Shown one piece after another: positions 17,231 through 27,079 of a stretch of DNA of 64,000 nt. How positions within the stretch are numbered: position 1 is the stretch's first letter; each line of letters starts with the position of its first letter. Source of the DNA: Thalassobacillus sp043497085 (GTDB lineage Bacteria; Bacillota; Bacilli; Bacillales; Halobacillaceae). Under the pieces are notes generated by a model. The model searched no databases. It worked only from the letters and a program-made list of their open reading frames with translations, and was not told the origin of the DNA. The stretch lies in the NCBI GenBank assembly GCA_043497085.1, contig JBIEKI010000003.1; one strand, written 5' to 3'. A program made the translations under genes and the position numbers.

Positions 17231-18106
17231 TCAGGAAGTTTTAAAACCCTTCCCTAGCACCTCTGTGGCATTCATTGCCACAACAAATGCCTCTGGGTCA
17301 ATCATTTTAACAGTTTGTGTCAATTTGATGAATTCGTTCTGTTGGACCACACACATGATAACTTTTCGGTTTTGGTCTGTATATCCGCCAGAACCTTCAA
17401 GCACTGTGACTCCACGATCAATTTCATTCAAAATCGCTGCTCGTACTTCTTCGACATTCTCAGATATAATCATGACATTTTTAGAAGTATTCAAGCCAAC
17501 TTGTACAAAGTCGATGGTCCTGCTGGTAGCAAACAAACCAATCAATGCATATAAACCCTCTTCGACAGAGAAAACAATGGCTGAAGTAGTAACAATCATA
17601 CCATCAAGCATTGCTAAGCTTATTCCCAACGGCAGGTGAGTATATTTATGAATAATTTGAGCTGCTAAATCAATTCCTCCGGTCGAGGCTCTTCCACGAA
17701 AAACGATGCCAAGACCCAGCCCCACGCCCATGCCTCCGAAGATAGCTCCCAATAAAGGATTTGGCGTAGCTGGTGACAAGCCGCTTGTCAGGTAAACGAA
17801 AAACGGTAGAATAAGTGTTCCGACAAAAGATTTCAGTCCAAAGTTTTTACCAAGTATAATTACCCCTGTAATGAATAACGGTACGTTCAATAACCCTTGC
17901 ACCAGGCCTGGCTCCCAGCCGAAGACCCCCTTTGTGATCGTACTAATACCGGCGACTCCGCCGGATGCAATATTATTAGGAAGTAAAAAGACGTTAAAAG
18001 CTAAAGCCACGAAAAAAGACCCGAGTATTACAAAGCTATATTCCAAAAAATGCCGCAGCATTTCCGGCATAGGTTCCCTGCGGTATCGTTTTGCCATCAT
18101 CATCAT
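17231..18106 (-). CDS. yvjA: YitT-family membrane protein (DUF161/DUF2179)
   Basis: A 291-residue protein with five or six membrane helices in the first 190 residues and a soluble C-terminal DUF2179 domain (about 205-285, with GVTVLEGSGGYT and VVAMNATEVLG). The function of this abundant Bacillaceae family is not settled. The start is one of four tandem ATG codons at 18106-18097; GAGGTGGAG precedes them, so I use 18106 instead of 18121. It lies next to cccB as B. subtilis yvjA does. Confidence 0.87.
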   Translation of the reverse strand: MMMMAKRYRREPMPEMLRHFLEYSFVILGSFFVALAFNVFLLPNNIASGGVAGISTITKGVFGWEPGLVQGLLNVPLFITGVIILGKNFGLKSFVGTLILPFFVYLTSGLSPATPNPLLGAIFGGMGVGLGLGIVFRGRASTGGIDLAAQIIHKYTHLPLGISLAMLDGMIVTTSAIVFSVEEGLYALIGLFATSRTIDFVQVGLNTSKNVMIISENVEEVRAAILNEIDRGVTVLEGSGGYTDQNRKVIMCVVQQNEFIKLTQTVKMIDPEAFVVAMNATEVLGKGFKTS

Positions 18107-18271
18107 TACTCTCCACCTCATGTATGTTCATTCTGCGCAGTAATAATCCTTCTATTCTCTATTATCTATCGCTCACGAGATAGGAGTATAACACTGGAAT
18201 CAAAAGCTGTAAACGACAGCAAAATAACGTATTAACACGGTAAAGCGCATAAAAGCAACTGGACAAAAAAC

Positions 18272-18296
18272 AAAGCTGGAGGGCATCCCTCCAGCA
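18272..18296 (-). terminator. Terminator after galU
   Basis: Stem GCTGGAGGG / CCCTCCAGC with tail TTTGTTTTTTG on the minus strand. Confidence 0.85.
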
Positions 18297-18305
18297 AGAT
18301 TGATT

Positions 18306-19184
18306 TTACATTTTTAGTGATTCTTCATCTACGATTTTTTTCAATAGTTCCATGACATCCTCGTGCATATCTTCCCTGTTCAAGGCCATTTCGATAGTCG
18401 TTCGGATAAAACCGAATTGATCACCCACGTCAAAACGCTTGCCTTCAAATTCATATGCGTAAACACCTTGGAAGCTGTTCAAGCGCCCAATCGCATCTGT
18501 CAATTGTATTTCACCGCCAGCTCCTTCCCCCTGGTCTGCCAGCAAATCCAGTATTTCCGGAGTAAGGATATATCGCCCCATAATAGCAAGGTTAGAGGGC
18601 GCCTCTCCAGCTGGAGGCTTTTCAATAAAACTCTCCACTTCGTAGCTCCTGCCATCCTGTGATTTCGGTGAAATGATACCATAACGGGAAGTTTCTTCTT
18701 CTGGTACTTGTTTAACGCCGATAATAGATGATTCTTTTTGTTCGTATTGTTCGATCAACTGCTTCAAACAAGGGGTTTCTCCTTGGACAATATCATCGCC
18801 AAGGAGCACCGCAAACGGTTCATTGCTGATGAATTTTCTGGCACACCAAACCGCGTGACCGAGTCCCTTCGGTTCTTTTTGCCTGATATAATGGATATCC
18901 ACCGCTCCCGGCTCTTTCACTTTCTCGAGGAGATCCATTTTTCCCCGTTTATAAAGACTTTCTTCCAGCTCAAAGGCATGATCAAAATGATCTTCGATTG
19001 CCCGCTTACCTTTTCCAGTCACAATGATGATATCTTCAATACCTGATGCAATGGCTTCTTCGACAATATATTGAATGGTTGGTTTATCTACTATCGGAAG
19101 CATTTCTTTAGGCATCGCTTTCGTGGCCGGTAAAAAACGGGTACCAAGGCCCGCAGCTGGTATAATCGCTTTTTTCACCTTCAT
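18306..19184 (-). CDS. galU: UTP-glucose-1-phosphate uridylyltransferase
   Basis: A 292-residue nucleotidyltransferase, the length of B. subtilis GtaB. The N-terminal UTP loop PAAGLGTRFLPATK, the EMLPIVDKPTIQY segment and LLGDDI (metal-binding Asp) are all present. It makes UDP-glucose for teichoic acid glucosylation, glycolipids and exopolysaccharide. The partner enzyme that makes glucose-1-phosphate, PgcA, is at 48102-49823. Start placed at ATG 19184 after GAGGCG; the frame at 19199 is longer but poorly placed. It has its own terminator. Confidence 0.95.
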   Translation of the reverse strand: MKVKKAIIPAAGLGTRFLPATKAMPKEMLPIVDKPTIQYIVEEAIASGIEDIIIVTGKGKRAIEDHFDHAFELEESLYKRGKMDLLEKVKEPGAVDIHYIRQKEPKGLGHAVWCARKFISNEPFAVLLGDDIVQGETPCLKQLIEQYEQKESSIIGVKQVPEEETSRYGIISPKSQDGRSYEVESFIEKPPAGEAPSNLAIMGRYILTPEILDLLADQGEGAGGEIQLTDAIGRLNSFQGVYAYEFEGKRFDVGDQFGFIRTTIEMALNREDMHEDVMELLKKIVDEESLKM

Positions 19185-19252
19185 AAAATATCGCCTCATC
19201 CCAACAAATGATTTCTTTCAGCATAGCAAATGACCGTACATTTAACTACTGA

Positions 19253-20701
19253 TTAACTTTGTACCAACGACTCTTTCCCGCTCTTAGTGGTAATAAGACT
19301 AACGACCACATAACCAGCCAGTGAAAGAATGATTGGCATGACAACCGTGTGTAATCCAAATAGGTTTGGAAGGTAAAGATGAAATAATATATAGGAAAGA
19401 ATTCCGATTAACATCGAAGCCAAAGCGCCGTGTTTATTCCCTTTTTTCCAGTAAAGTCCCATAATAACTGGCCAGATGAATGCTGCCTCCAAACCTCCGA
19501 AAGCGAATAAGTTCAACCATATCAATAAATCCGGAGGATCAAGTGCCATTAAAAATACGAGTATTCCAAGCACAGCAGTAATAGTAAAACTAAGCTTCTT
19601 CACCTTTTTATGTGTAGCTTTCGGTTCGACATAATTCAGATAAACATCTTTGACCACCGCTGAACTGACGACCAGCAGCAACGAATCCACCGTGGACATG
19701 ATTGCCGCCATCGGAGCAGCAAGCACCACACCTGCAAGCCAGGCTGGCAGGACTTCAAGGGCAATCAACGGCATGACCTTATCTCCAACCTCAATACCCG
19801 GCAGAATAGGACGTGCAAATACCCCGATTAGATGCATATTGAGCATGATGAAACCTACCACGATGGTACCAATGATCAAAGCCCGGTGCATAGCTCTGGA
19901 ATTTTTATAGGACATCGCACGAACGGTAACATGGGGAAGACCGACCACTCCCACACCTACTAATATCCAAAAAGACGATACATAACTTGCTGAAAGGTTC
20001 CCCTCAGCGCCAAATGGGGTAATCAAATTGTGGTTTTCCGCTTGAAGATCCGTCATGATACTATCGATACCGCCCCCTGCTATGATGGTAGCAATCAACA
20101 GGACAAGCGTACCGACCAGCATGACAATTCCCTGGACAGTATCGGTCAATGCTACTGCTCGAAACCCACCGAGAATGACATAAATCAATACAGAAACCGC
20201 AAAAATGAATAATGCCGATATATAGCTCAAACCAGTTAAAGATTCAATCAACCTGGCACCACCAACCCACTGTGCGGCCATAGCTGAGAACAAAAAGAGA
20301 ATGATACTGAAAGCTGAAACCAGGACCACCCATTTACTCTGGTACCGTCCTTTCAAAAAATCAATCAAGGTTACAGCGTGATACCTGCGGCTCATAATTG
20401 CAAATTTTTTACCAAGAACCATCAATACAAAATAGCCTGTTACTACTTGGGACATGGCCAGCAGTACCCAGCCAAGTCCTTCTGTATAGGCCACTCCAGG
20501 ACCACCGATGAAGCTGCTGGCACTTCCGTATGTCGCAATCATGGTCATCGCAAGAATTAAACCACCCAGCTGCCGTCCCCCAAGAAAATATTCCGCTAAA
20601 AACGAAGAATCGGTCGTCCTTACATATTTACTTGCCCAAAAACCAATCACAAAAATCAGTATAAGAAAAAATACAAGAGGGATCATCACCGACCAATTCA
20701 T
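19253..20701 (-). CDS. panF: Sodium/pantothenate symporter
   Basis: A 482-residue member of the sodium:solute symporter family with about 13 membrane helices. It contains the GGRQLGGLILAMTM and ATYGSASSF segments near the first helices, typical of this family. The specificity for pantothenate is inferred from the partner gene: yhdT (DUF997) sits just upstream and overlaps it by four bases (ATGA), the same pair as enterobacterial yhdT-panF. Without that neighbour it would be called only an SSS-family symporter. Confidence 0.88.
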   Translation of the reverse strand: MNWSVMIPLVFFLILIFVIGFWASKYVRTTDSSFLAEYFLGGRQLGGLILAMTMIATYGSASSFIGGPGVAYTEGLGWVLLAMSQVVTGYFVLMVLGKKFAIMSRRYHAVTLIDFLKGRYQSKWVVLVSAFSIILFLFSAMAAQWVGGARLIESLTGLSYISALFIFAVSVLIYVILGGFRAVALTDTVQGIVMLVGTLVLLIATIIAGGGIDSIMTDLQAENHNLITPFGAEGNLSASYVSSFWILVGVGVVGLPHVTVRAMSYKNSRAMHRALIIGTIVVGFIMLNMHLIGVFARPILPGIEVGDKVMPLIALEVLPAWLAGVVLAAPMAAIMSTVDSLLLVVSSAVVKDVYLNYVEPKATHKKVKKLSFTITAVLGILVFLMALDPPDLLIWLNLFAFGGLEAAFIWPVIMGLYWKKGNKHGALASMLIGILSYILFHLYLPNLFGLHTVVMPIILSLAGYVVVSLITTKSGKESLVQS

Positions 20702-20973
20702 GATTCCTCTCCCTCCTCTTCCTCAAACGGGACTTCGACAAACCATAGTTTAACCACAACCGTAACAAGTACTACCATTACGACAAAACCTAATACGCAA
20801 CTATAGAAAAACCAGGCTGGAAGCCCAAATATGTACTGGTATGAAGATGGGGATTTACCTCCTAAGCCATATGCAAACCCGAACCACCAGATGAAATTGA
20901 AAACTGCAAGCGCAACACCAATCCATGCTTCCCGGTGGGCTATCCGAAAGTGTTCTTTATCTTTTGACATCAT
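20698..20973 (-). CDS. yhdT: YhdT-family (DUF997) small membrane protein
   Basis: A 91-residue protein with two membrane helices (about residues 14-34 and 47-72), the conserved IAHREAWIGVALA start and an acidic C-terminal tail EEEEGEES. The family nearly always precedes panF and is thought to assist the pantothenate symporter. Start could be at either of the first two ATG codons; GAGGGAC precedes them. Translation is coupled to panF by an ATGA overlap. Confidence 0.88.
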   Translation of the reverse strand: MMSKDKEHFRIAHREAWIGVALAVFNFIWWFGFAYGLGGKSPSSYQYIFGLPAWFFYSCVLGFVVMVVLVTVVVKLWFVEVPFEEEEGEES

Positions 20974-21112
20974 AAGTCCCTCCTCTCTTTCAAAATACTT
21001 CCTATATTGTAAGTGGAAATGATAGATTTTTCATCATTAACACGCTAAAAACTTTCTTAAACGCTATTAAATATGCGAGTAATTTCCCAACTACCCCTAA
21101 ACAAAACCAATA

Positions 21113-21149
21113 GAAAGACCTCGCTCTTATAATTTGAGCGAGGTCTTAG
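21113..21149 (-). terminator. Terminator after prfB
   Basis: Stem AAGACCTCGCTC / GAGCGAGGTCTT with TTTC on the minus side. Confidence 0.85.
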
Positions 21150-21153
21150 GTGA

Positions 21154-22255
21154 TTAATTCATTTGCGAGCGAAGGTACGCGTTGATGAATGGGTCAAGAT
21201 CGCCGTCCATCACACCTTGCGTATTACCGATATCAAGGTTGGTCCGATGGTCTTTGACCATAGAATACGGGTGGAAGACATAGGAGCGGATTTGGCTTCC
21301 CCAGCCGATTTCTTTCTGCTCCCCGCGGATTTCATCCAGTTCTTGCTGCTGCTTTTCAATTTCAAGCTGATAAAGCTTCGCCTTCAGCATTTTCATTGCC
21401 TGTTCCCTGTTTTTAATCTGAGAACGCTCCGACTGACAGGTCACGACTGTGTTGGTCGGTGTATGCGTGATACGAACCGCCGAGTCCGTCGTATTAACGT
21501 GCTGACCGCCGGCACCACTGGAACGGTAGGTATCGATTTTCAAGTCTTCTGTCCGGACATCGATTTCCACCTGATCATCGAATTCCGGCATTACTTCACA
21601 AGATACAAAGGAAGTATGGCGGCGCCCTGAGGAATCAAAGGGGGAAATACGCACGAGACGGTGTACTCCCTTTTCCGCTTTCAAATAGCCATATGCATTA
21701 TGACCTTTGATCATCAAAGTGACACTCTTTACACCGGCTTCGTCGCCAGGTAAATAGTCCATCGTTTCCACTTTGAAGCCTTTTCGTTCTGCCCAGCGGG
21801 TATACATGCGTAAAAGCATGCTTGCCCAGTCCTGAGATTCTGTACCGCCAGCACCAGGGTGCAATTCTAAAATGGCATTATTTTTGTCGTAGGGTTCACT
21901 TAACAGCATGTTGAGTTCAAACTGGTTCAAGTCTTTATTAAGCTGCTTGACCTCTGCTTCCAGCTCTACTGCAAGCTCTTCATCATTTTCCTCTTTAACC
22001 AGCTCATAGGAGACTTCCAGGTTTTCATGCGTTTCTTCATGATCCTCAAGTGTATGGACCATTTCTTTCAGGCCGTTGACCTCATTAATTACTTTTTGGG
22101 CATTGTTCTGGTCATCCCAAAAATTCGGAGCAGTCATTTCTTCTTCAAGTTCTGCAATACGTGCCTTCTTTTGATCGGCGTCAAAGAGACCCCCTGAAGT
22201 CCGCTAATCGCTTAGCCATATTGTCCAATTCATGACGAATTTCCGCCATATCCAT
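21154..22255 (-). CDS. prfB: Peptide chain release factor 2, with programmed +1 frameshift
   Basis: RF2 recognises UGA and UAA stop codons. The gene starts at ATG 22255 (AAGAGGTGAT upstream), reads 24 codons to an in-frame TGA at 22183-22181, and continues in the +1 frame to 21154. The shift site is the classical AGG GGG TCT CTT TGA C, with the internal Shine-Dalgarno AGGGGG that pauses the ribosome, so RF2 regulates its own level. The full product is about 366 residues. The peptidyl-hydrolysis GGQ motif (SSGAGGQHVN) and the stop-codon-reading SPF motif (ISPFDSSG) are both intact. An ORF caller would begin it falsely at 22137. Confidence 0.97.
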
Positions 22256-22297
22256 AACAATCACCTCTTATTAAAATTCTTACTTGGAACAATGGAA

Positions 22298-22324
22298 GAC
22301 ACTCTCCCTGATGAGAGAGTGTCC
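22298..22324 (-). terminator. Hairpin between secA and prfB
   Basis: Stem GACACTCTC / GAGAGTGTC just after the secA stop; the T-tract is weak, so some readthrough into prfB is likely. Confidence 0.6.
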
Positions 22325-22329
22325 GTTCA

Positions 22330-24843
22330 TTATCTGCCGTGGCAGTTCTTATATTTCTTGCCGCTACCGCACGGGCACGGATCGTTTCGCCCGACATCTT
22401 CTTTTTTCACGTAAGGCTTGCGTGTTTTCTTTTCTTCACTTTGCTCGCTGCCAGATACCGCCTTTGCCCCCTGGGCGACCTCCTGACGTTGGAGGTTGTT
22501 GCGGACCTCGGCCTTCATGACGTAGCGGGAGACTTCTTCTTCAATGTTTTGTACCATTTGTTCAAACATAGAAAAGCCTTCCATCTGATACTCACGAAGT
22601 GGATCTGTTTGTCCATAAGCACGTAAATGGATACCCTGACGAAGCTGGTCCATCTGATCGATGTGGTCCATCCACTTCTGGTCGACGGTACGAAGTAAAA
22701 TGACACGCTCAAACTCGCGCATTTGGCCTTCTTCCATTTCCGTTTCCTTCTCATCGTATCGCCGCTTCACTTTTTCCATCAGGAGTTCAACCATTTCTTC
22801 CGGTTCTTTTCCTTTCAGTTCACTTTCGGTGACATCTCCCTCATGGACCAGATTCGCACGCATATAAGAAACGATGGAATCAAGTTCCCAATTTTCATCC
22901 AGTTCATCAGTTGTATAAGCCTGGACGGTCCGTTCAAGGGTGGAATGAATCATTTCTTCGATAATGCTGCGGAGGTTTTCAGAATCAAGCACTTCAAAAC
23001 GCTGCTTGTAAATAACCTCACGCTGCTGTCGTAATACATCATCATAAGAAAGTACGGTTTTACGTGCATCAAAGTTATTTCCTTCCACGCGTTTTTGAGC
23101 TGATTCAACCGCACGGGATACCATCTTGCTTTCAATCGGCTGGCTATCATCCATGCCTAAACGATCCATCATGTTACGCATGTTATCTGATCCGAAACGG
23201 CGCATCAGTTCATCTTCCATGGAAAGATAGAATAATGACATACCAGGATCTCCCTGACGTCCGGAACGTCCACGGAGCTGGTTATCAATACGGCGGGATT
23301 CATGTCGCTCGGTACCAATGACCGCTAAGCCCCCTCGCTCAACTACACCCTCCCCGAGCTTGATGTCAGTTCCGCGGCCCGCCATGTTGGTTGCAATTGT
23401 AACGGCGCCTTTCTGACCGGCATTTTCAATGATTTCCGCTTCCCGGAAATGGTTTTTTGCATTCAAAACATTATGAGGTACGCCTGCTTTCTTCAAGTAA
23501 CGGGAAATCAACTCTGACGTTTCAACAGCAACCGTACCGACAAGGACTGGCTGCCCTTTATCATAGCGCTGTTTGATTTCTTCCACGACTGCCTTGAACT
23601 TTCCTTCCATCGTTTTATAAACGAGATCCGCTTTATCGTCACGAATGATCGGCTTGTTCGTTGGAATAGCAATGACTCGCATATTATAAATGTTCAGGAA
23701 TTCCTCTTCTTCTGTTTTCGCTGTACCAGTCATACCTGCCAATTTATCGTACATACGGAAGAAGTTCTGGAATGTGATGGAAGCGAGCGTCATACTTTCA
23801 TTCTGGATTTCCAATCCTTCTTTCGCTTCTATCGCCTGATGGAGTCCATCGCTGTAGCGACGCCCCTTCATCAGACGCCCGGTGAACTGATCGACGATAA
23901 CCACATCTCCATCCTCCACGACATAATCCGTATCCCGGTGCATTGCCGCATGAGCTTTCAAGGCCTGGTTGATATGGTGGATCAGTGACACATTGGAAAG
24001 ATCGAACAAGTTCTCAATCGCAAAATACCGCTCTGCTTTATTGATCCCTTCCTCTGTCAGTTGTACGCCTTTTGTTTTTTCTTCATACGTATAGTCTTCC
24101 TCTTTTTCAAGCAGGCGGACAAAGGCATTCGCTTTCACATAAAGATCGGCAGACTTTTGAGCGGTACCTGAAATAATCAATGGTGTACGGGCTTCATCAA
24201 TTAAAATCGAGTCGACCTCGTCAATGATAGCAAATGGCAGGGAACGCTGGACCATTTGTTCCTTGTACAGGACCATGTTGTCCCTCAGATAATCAAAACC
24301 GAATTCGTTATTTGTTCCGTAAGTGATGTCGGCATCATAGGCCTCGCGCTTTTCTTCTTTCATCATTCCGTTCAAGTTCAAGCCAACTGTCAATCCCAGG
24401 AATTCATAAAGCTTGCCCATTTCACCCGCATCACGGCTGGCCAAATAATCGTTGACCGTGATGATATGAACGCCCTTGCCACTCAATGCATTTAAGTAAG
24501 CTGGCATTGTCGAAGCAAGCGTTTTACCTTCCCCGGTTTTCATCTCGGCGATATTCCCTTCATGCAGGGCAATCGCACCAAGCAGCTGGACGTTGAAAGG
24601 GCGCATCCCAAGTACACGCTTGGCCCCTTCACGGACGACTGCATACGCTTCAGGCAATAGCTTGTCCAGACTCTCGCCATCCTGATAGCGTTGTTTGAAT
24701 TCATCTGTTTTATTTCGCAGACCATCGTCTGATAGTTTTTCCATCTCAGGCTCCAACGCTTCAATTTCCTCGGCTTGCTTTTGCAGCCGGTTGATTTGGC
24801 GCTGGTTGCCGTCACCAAATATTTTCTTTAAGGTTCCAAGCAT
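22330..24843 (-). CDS. secA: Preprotein translocase ATPase SecA
   Basis: An 837-residue motor of the Sec pathway. Walker A is MKTGEGKT (about residues 101-108), the DEAD-type box is IDEVDSIL, and helicase motif VI includes QLRGRSGRQGD. The preprotein cross-linking domain and helical scaffold fill the middle. The end is a zinc-binding SEC-C motif (CPCGSGKKYKNCH) that contacts SecB or ribosomes in other species. Length matches B. subtilis SecA (841). Upstream lies a 72-aa gene and then hpf, in the usual order. Confidence 0.98.
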   Translation of the reverse strand: MLGTLKKIFGDGNQRQINRLQKQAEEIEALEPEMEKLSDDGLRNKTDEFKQRYQDGESLDKLLPEAYAVVREGAKRVLGMRPFNVQLLGAIALHEGNIAEMKTGEGKTLASTMPAYLNALSGKGVHIITVNDYLASRDAGEMGKLYEFLGLTVGLNLNGMMKEEKREAYDADITYGTNNEFGFDYLRDNMVLYKEQMVQRSLPFAIIDEVDSILIDEARTPLIISGTAQKSADLYVKANAFVRLLEKEEDYTYEEKTKGVQLTEEGINKAERYFAIENLFDLSNVSLIHHINQALKAHAAMHRDTDYVVEDGDVVIVDQFTGRLMKGRRYSDGLHQAIEAKEGLEIQNESMTLASITFQNFFRMYDKLAGMTGTAKTEEEEFLNIYNMRVIAIPTNKPIIRDDKADLVYKTMEGKFKAVVEEIKQRYDKGQPVLVGTVAVETSELISRYLKKAGVPHNVLNAKNHFREAEIIENAGQKGAVTIATNMAGRGTDIKLGEGVVERGGLAVIGTERHESRRIDNQLRGRSGRQGDPGMSLFYLSMEDELMRRFGSDNMRNMMDRLGMDDSQPIESKMVSRAVESAQKRVEGNNFDARKTVLSYDDVLRQQREVIYKQRFEVLDSENLRSIIEEMIHSTLERTVQAYTTDELDENWELDSIVSYMRANLVHEGDVTESELKGKEPEEMVELLMEKVKRRYDEKETEMEEGQMREFERVILLRTVDQKWMDHIDQMDQLRQGIHLRAYGQTDPLREYQMEGFSMFEQMVQNIEEEVSRYVMKAEVRNNLQRQEVAQGAKAVSGSEQSEEKKTRKPYVKKEDVGRNDPCPCGSGKKYKNCHGR

Positions 24844-24960
24844 TGCAACCGCTCCTCTATTAAATTGGTAGTTATCCGGTTGTATAGTTTAATCACACTT
24901 TATAATAACACTTCCATGAGTTGCCTGACAACAAACTCCCTTGTTTAGCTGACTGCAAAC

Positions 24961-24997
24961 GAACAAGAGCAACTCGGGGATGAGCTGCTCTTGTTAT
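24961..24997 (-). terminator. Terminator after the 72-aa gene
   Basis: Stem AACAAGAGCA / TGCTCTTGTT with one internal mismatch pair and a short T-rich 3' side, between the small gene and secA. Confidence 0.75.
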
Positions 24998-25036
24998 GGA
25001 GACGTAGGAGGACTTTCGAGGAAACATGCGTGGCAG

Positions 25037-25255
25037 TCATTCAGCATCTGGTGTCGAACGGAATGTTGTGCTTGTCATTGACAATGAATGTTCTCGTACA
25101 AGCAGTCGATGTTCGAACCCCAGCTGTCTTCGATCCAAATCATAGATTCGCTTATTCGCAGCCGCAATAATCTCCACAAGCTGGGCAATTGTCTTCTCTT
25201 GCTGCTTGAGTTTATGGTATAGCTCCTGGTACTCCTGATTCACATAAGTAGTCAA
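25037..25255 (-). CDS. Small coiled-coil protein, unknown
   Basis: A 72-residue protein not assigned to a known family by me. Residues 5-45 (EYQELYHKLKQQEKTIAQL and onward) form a strong heptad pattern, with a polar tail rich in Ser and Thr. The start codon is TTG, supported by AGGGAGGCG about 8 bases upstream; no ATG is usable. Its own terminator and a composite repeat flank it, so it is a single-gene unit. It may be an adaptor or a structural peptide; no function is claimed. Confidence 0.65.
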   Translation of the reverse strand: MTTYVNQEYQELYHKLKQQEKTIAQLVEIIAAANKRIYDLDRRQLGFEHRLLVREHSLSMTSTTFRSTPDAE

Positions 25256-25509
25256 TATGGGTACGCCTCCCTGGAAGGTAATTATTGCTGCCTACTTTGT
25301 TATACCACGTGATAATTTTTATCGCTAATTTCACTTTTGCCAAAACGGACGGCGGTTTTTGTAAAAAACGCCTATTTTCCCAGTGAAAATTCTCCTTTCT
25401 AGCCAAATCGGCACTAGATTATGCGAAAACACATCTATTTTAAAAAACTTACACTTTTTTAAAAGGCATGTTAAACGTTGTTGTGATTTTCCATAAATAA
25501 ACTTTTTCA

Positions 25510-26180
25510 ATTGGGCCGAAAAGTCGAAGACTTGATTTCGAGATATTGTGTGGGAGGGGGGGCTTTGGGGAACGACTCGCTTTCCATGGGAGTACGGTGA
25601 GCTTCCTCGGGCTAAAGCCCTGCGGGATCTCACCATGTACTTTAATCCCATAGGAGTCTCGCCGTTCCCCTATGCCCCTTGCCTAGAAAGTTCTCGAAAT
25701 CATACTTGTGGGGAAAAACATCTTTGAAAAGACTTCTGCCACTTCTTTATATCATTTATAAATGCTTAAGGATAAAGTTTTTAGTTGTACATTCTTTCTC
25801 TTTTTAAAGGGCCCGTTTGGTACAAAACTGGCTGGATGGGAAGGGAAACGGCGAGAATCCCGCGGGAGAAGGGGCTAGGCGAGATCCCACAGGCGCAGCC
25901 CGAGGAAGCTTGCCAGGTCCCCCGCAGGAAAGAAATGAATGCGTAATCGCCTTGGGAGACACGACACGCATAAGCAGAACAGCAAAAGGGAAGTGGTTCT
26001 TCTTCCCGTTGATGAACTGCTTATGTCGCGAGTGTCTAGGCGATGAAGCTGGAAAGCGAGTCGTTTTACGAACCATCCCATTACTCTTATGGTAACGGGC
26101 CCCACTATCTCGAAACTGATTCTTCAGCAAAAGAGCTATAATATCGACACTGAGAGTTAAAAGAGTCTTTTAAAAAAGCA
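25510..26180. repeat. Composite inverted-repeat element, copy 2
   Basis: Inner terminal inverted repeats at 25526-25545 and 26106-26125 match at 16 of 20 bases (GAAGA...TTTCGAGATA). Module B-like DNA is at about 25550-25690 and module A at about 25830-26100, the reverse order of copy 1, so the whole element is inverted relative to it. Open frames inside are not conserved in sequence between copies. Confidence 0.82.
25928..26055. repeat. Palindromic ~128-bp cassette nested in module A (copy 2)
   Basis: Same near-palindrome as 9783-9909 (arms CGCCTTGGGAGACACGACA and TGTCGCGAGTGTCTAGGCG), inserted at the same point of module A. Confidence 0.8.
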
Positions 26181-26182
26181 AT

Positions 26183-26215
26183 TGAAAAGGCGACCCTTCA
26201 CAGGGCCGCCTTAGT
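26183..26215 (-). terminator. Terminator after hpf
   Basis: Stem AAGGCGGCCC / GGGTCGCCTT with a TTTTC tail on the minus strand. Confidence 0.85.
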
Positions 26216-26230
26216 TTGTTGATTTCGTAA

Positions 26231-26788
26231 TCAGCTAGGTTCGATCAATCCATATTTACCGTCACGACGACGATAAACTACGTTTGTTTCATTCGTTTCC
26301 GCATTAGTGTAAACGTAAAAGTTATGACCTAACATATCCATTTGCAGTACTGCTTCTTCGGAGTCCATCGGCTTCAGATCAAAACGTTTTTGTTTTACGA
26401 TTTCGATATCTTCATCCTCACTGGCTCCATTTTGATACTCCTGTGCTTCTTTTTCCAGTTCCGCAAATACGTATTTCGGAGCACCTTCCTGGCGGAACTT
26501 ACGGTTCACTTTTGTTTTATGCTTTCTGATTTGTCGTTCCAGTTTATCAACCACAAGGTCGATGGCAGCGTACAGATCAGTGTGTCTTTCCTCTGCACGT
26601 AGAAGCAGATCCTTCATTGGAATCGTTACCTCGATTTCCTGCTCATCATTATAGACACTTAAATTTACATGGACCTCGGAAGTTACCGGTTCATCGAAGT
26701 AGCGCTCTAGCTTTCCTACTTTCTTCTCCACGTAATCTTTAATAGCCTCGGTCACTTCTAGGTTTTCACCACGAATGTTGTATTTCAT
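26231..26788 (-). CDS. hpf: Long-form ribosome hibernation promoting factor
   Basis: A 185-residue protein with an N-terminal HPF/YfiA beta-alpha-beta fold (residues 1-100, MKYNIRGENLEVTEAIKDYV) and a C-terminal dimerisation domain (about 125-183, ending MLGHNFYVYTNAETNETNVVYRR without a break in the family pattern). It dimerises 70S ribosomes into inactive 100S particles in stationary phase or stress. Start chosen at 26788 after AAAGGAGGAC; the upstream ATG at 26809 overlaps the ribosome site. A good sigma-B promoter lies upstream (26833-26858), as for B. subtilis yvyD. Confidence 0.96.
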   Translation of the reverse strand: MKYNIRGENLEVTEAIKDYVEKKVGKLERYFDEPVTSEVHVNLSVYNDEQEIEVTIPMKDLLLRAEERHTDLYAAIDLVVDKLERQIRKHKTKVNRKFRQEGAPKYVFAELEKEAQEYQNGASEDEDIEIVKQKRFDLKPMDSEEAVLQMDMLGHNFYVYTNAETNETNVVYRRRDGKYGLIEPS

Positions 26789-26832
26789 ATAGAAGTGTCC
26801 TCCTTTCATCCTTATGTGATTATTATTCTATC

Positions 26833-26858
26833 ATACCCTGGCATATTCCTGCACAAAC
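26833..26858 (-). promoter_or_regulatory. Predicted sigma-B promoter of hpf
   Basis: On the minus strand GTTTGT-N14-GGGTAT, against the sigma-B consensus GTTTAA-N12-15-GGGTAT. It lies 45 bases before the hpf start. A second GGGTAT occurs near 26940 with a poorer -35. Confidence 0.72.
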
Positions 26859-27046
26859 TTTCGAAATTTTCCGAATTAATTGTGTCGGAATTTGTTGGAA
26901 ATTGCAGAAATATAAGTGAGGGTCTACTTATATCATACCCGATTTTAACTATGATTAAGGTAGATAAATTGTGAACATCTTCAAAGAAAGCCGTTTATTC
27001 CAAGTGCTTTTCCGTTGACTTTTCTATTTGGTTGTATATACAAGAA

Positions 27047-27075
27047 AACCTGCTTCTGTACATGAAGCAGGTGAT
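27047..27075 (-). terminator. Terminator after fliT
   Basis: Stem CCTGCTTC / GAAGCAGG followed by TTTTCTTG on the minus strand. Confidence 0.82.
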
Positions 27076-27079
27076 TCCA

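Noticed and set aside
25804..26130. Open frames of 76-108 residues in the second repeat copy
   Set aside because: Same repeat DNA read in different frames; not conserved as protein between copies.
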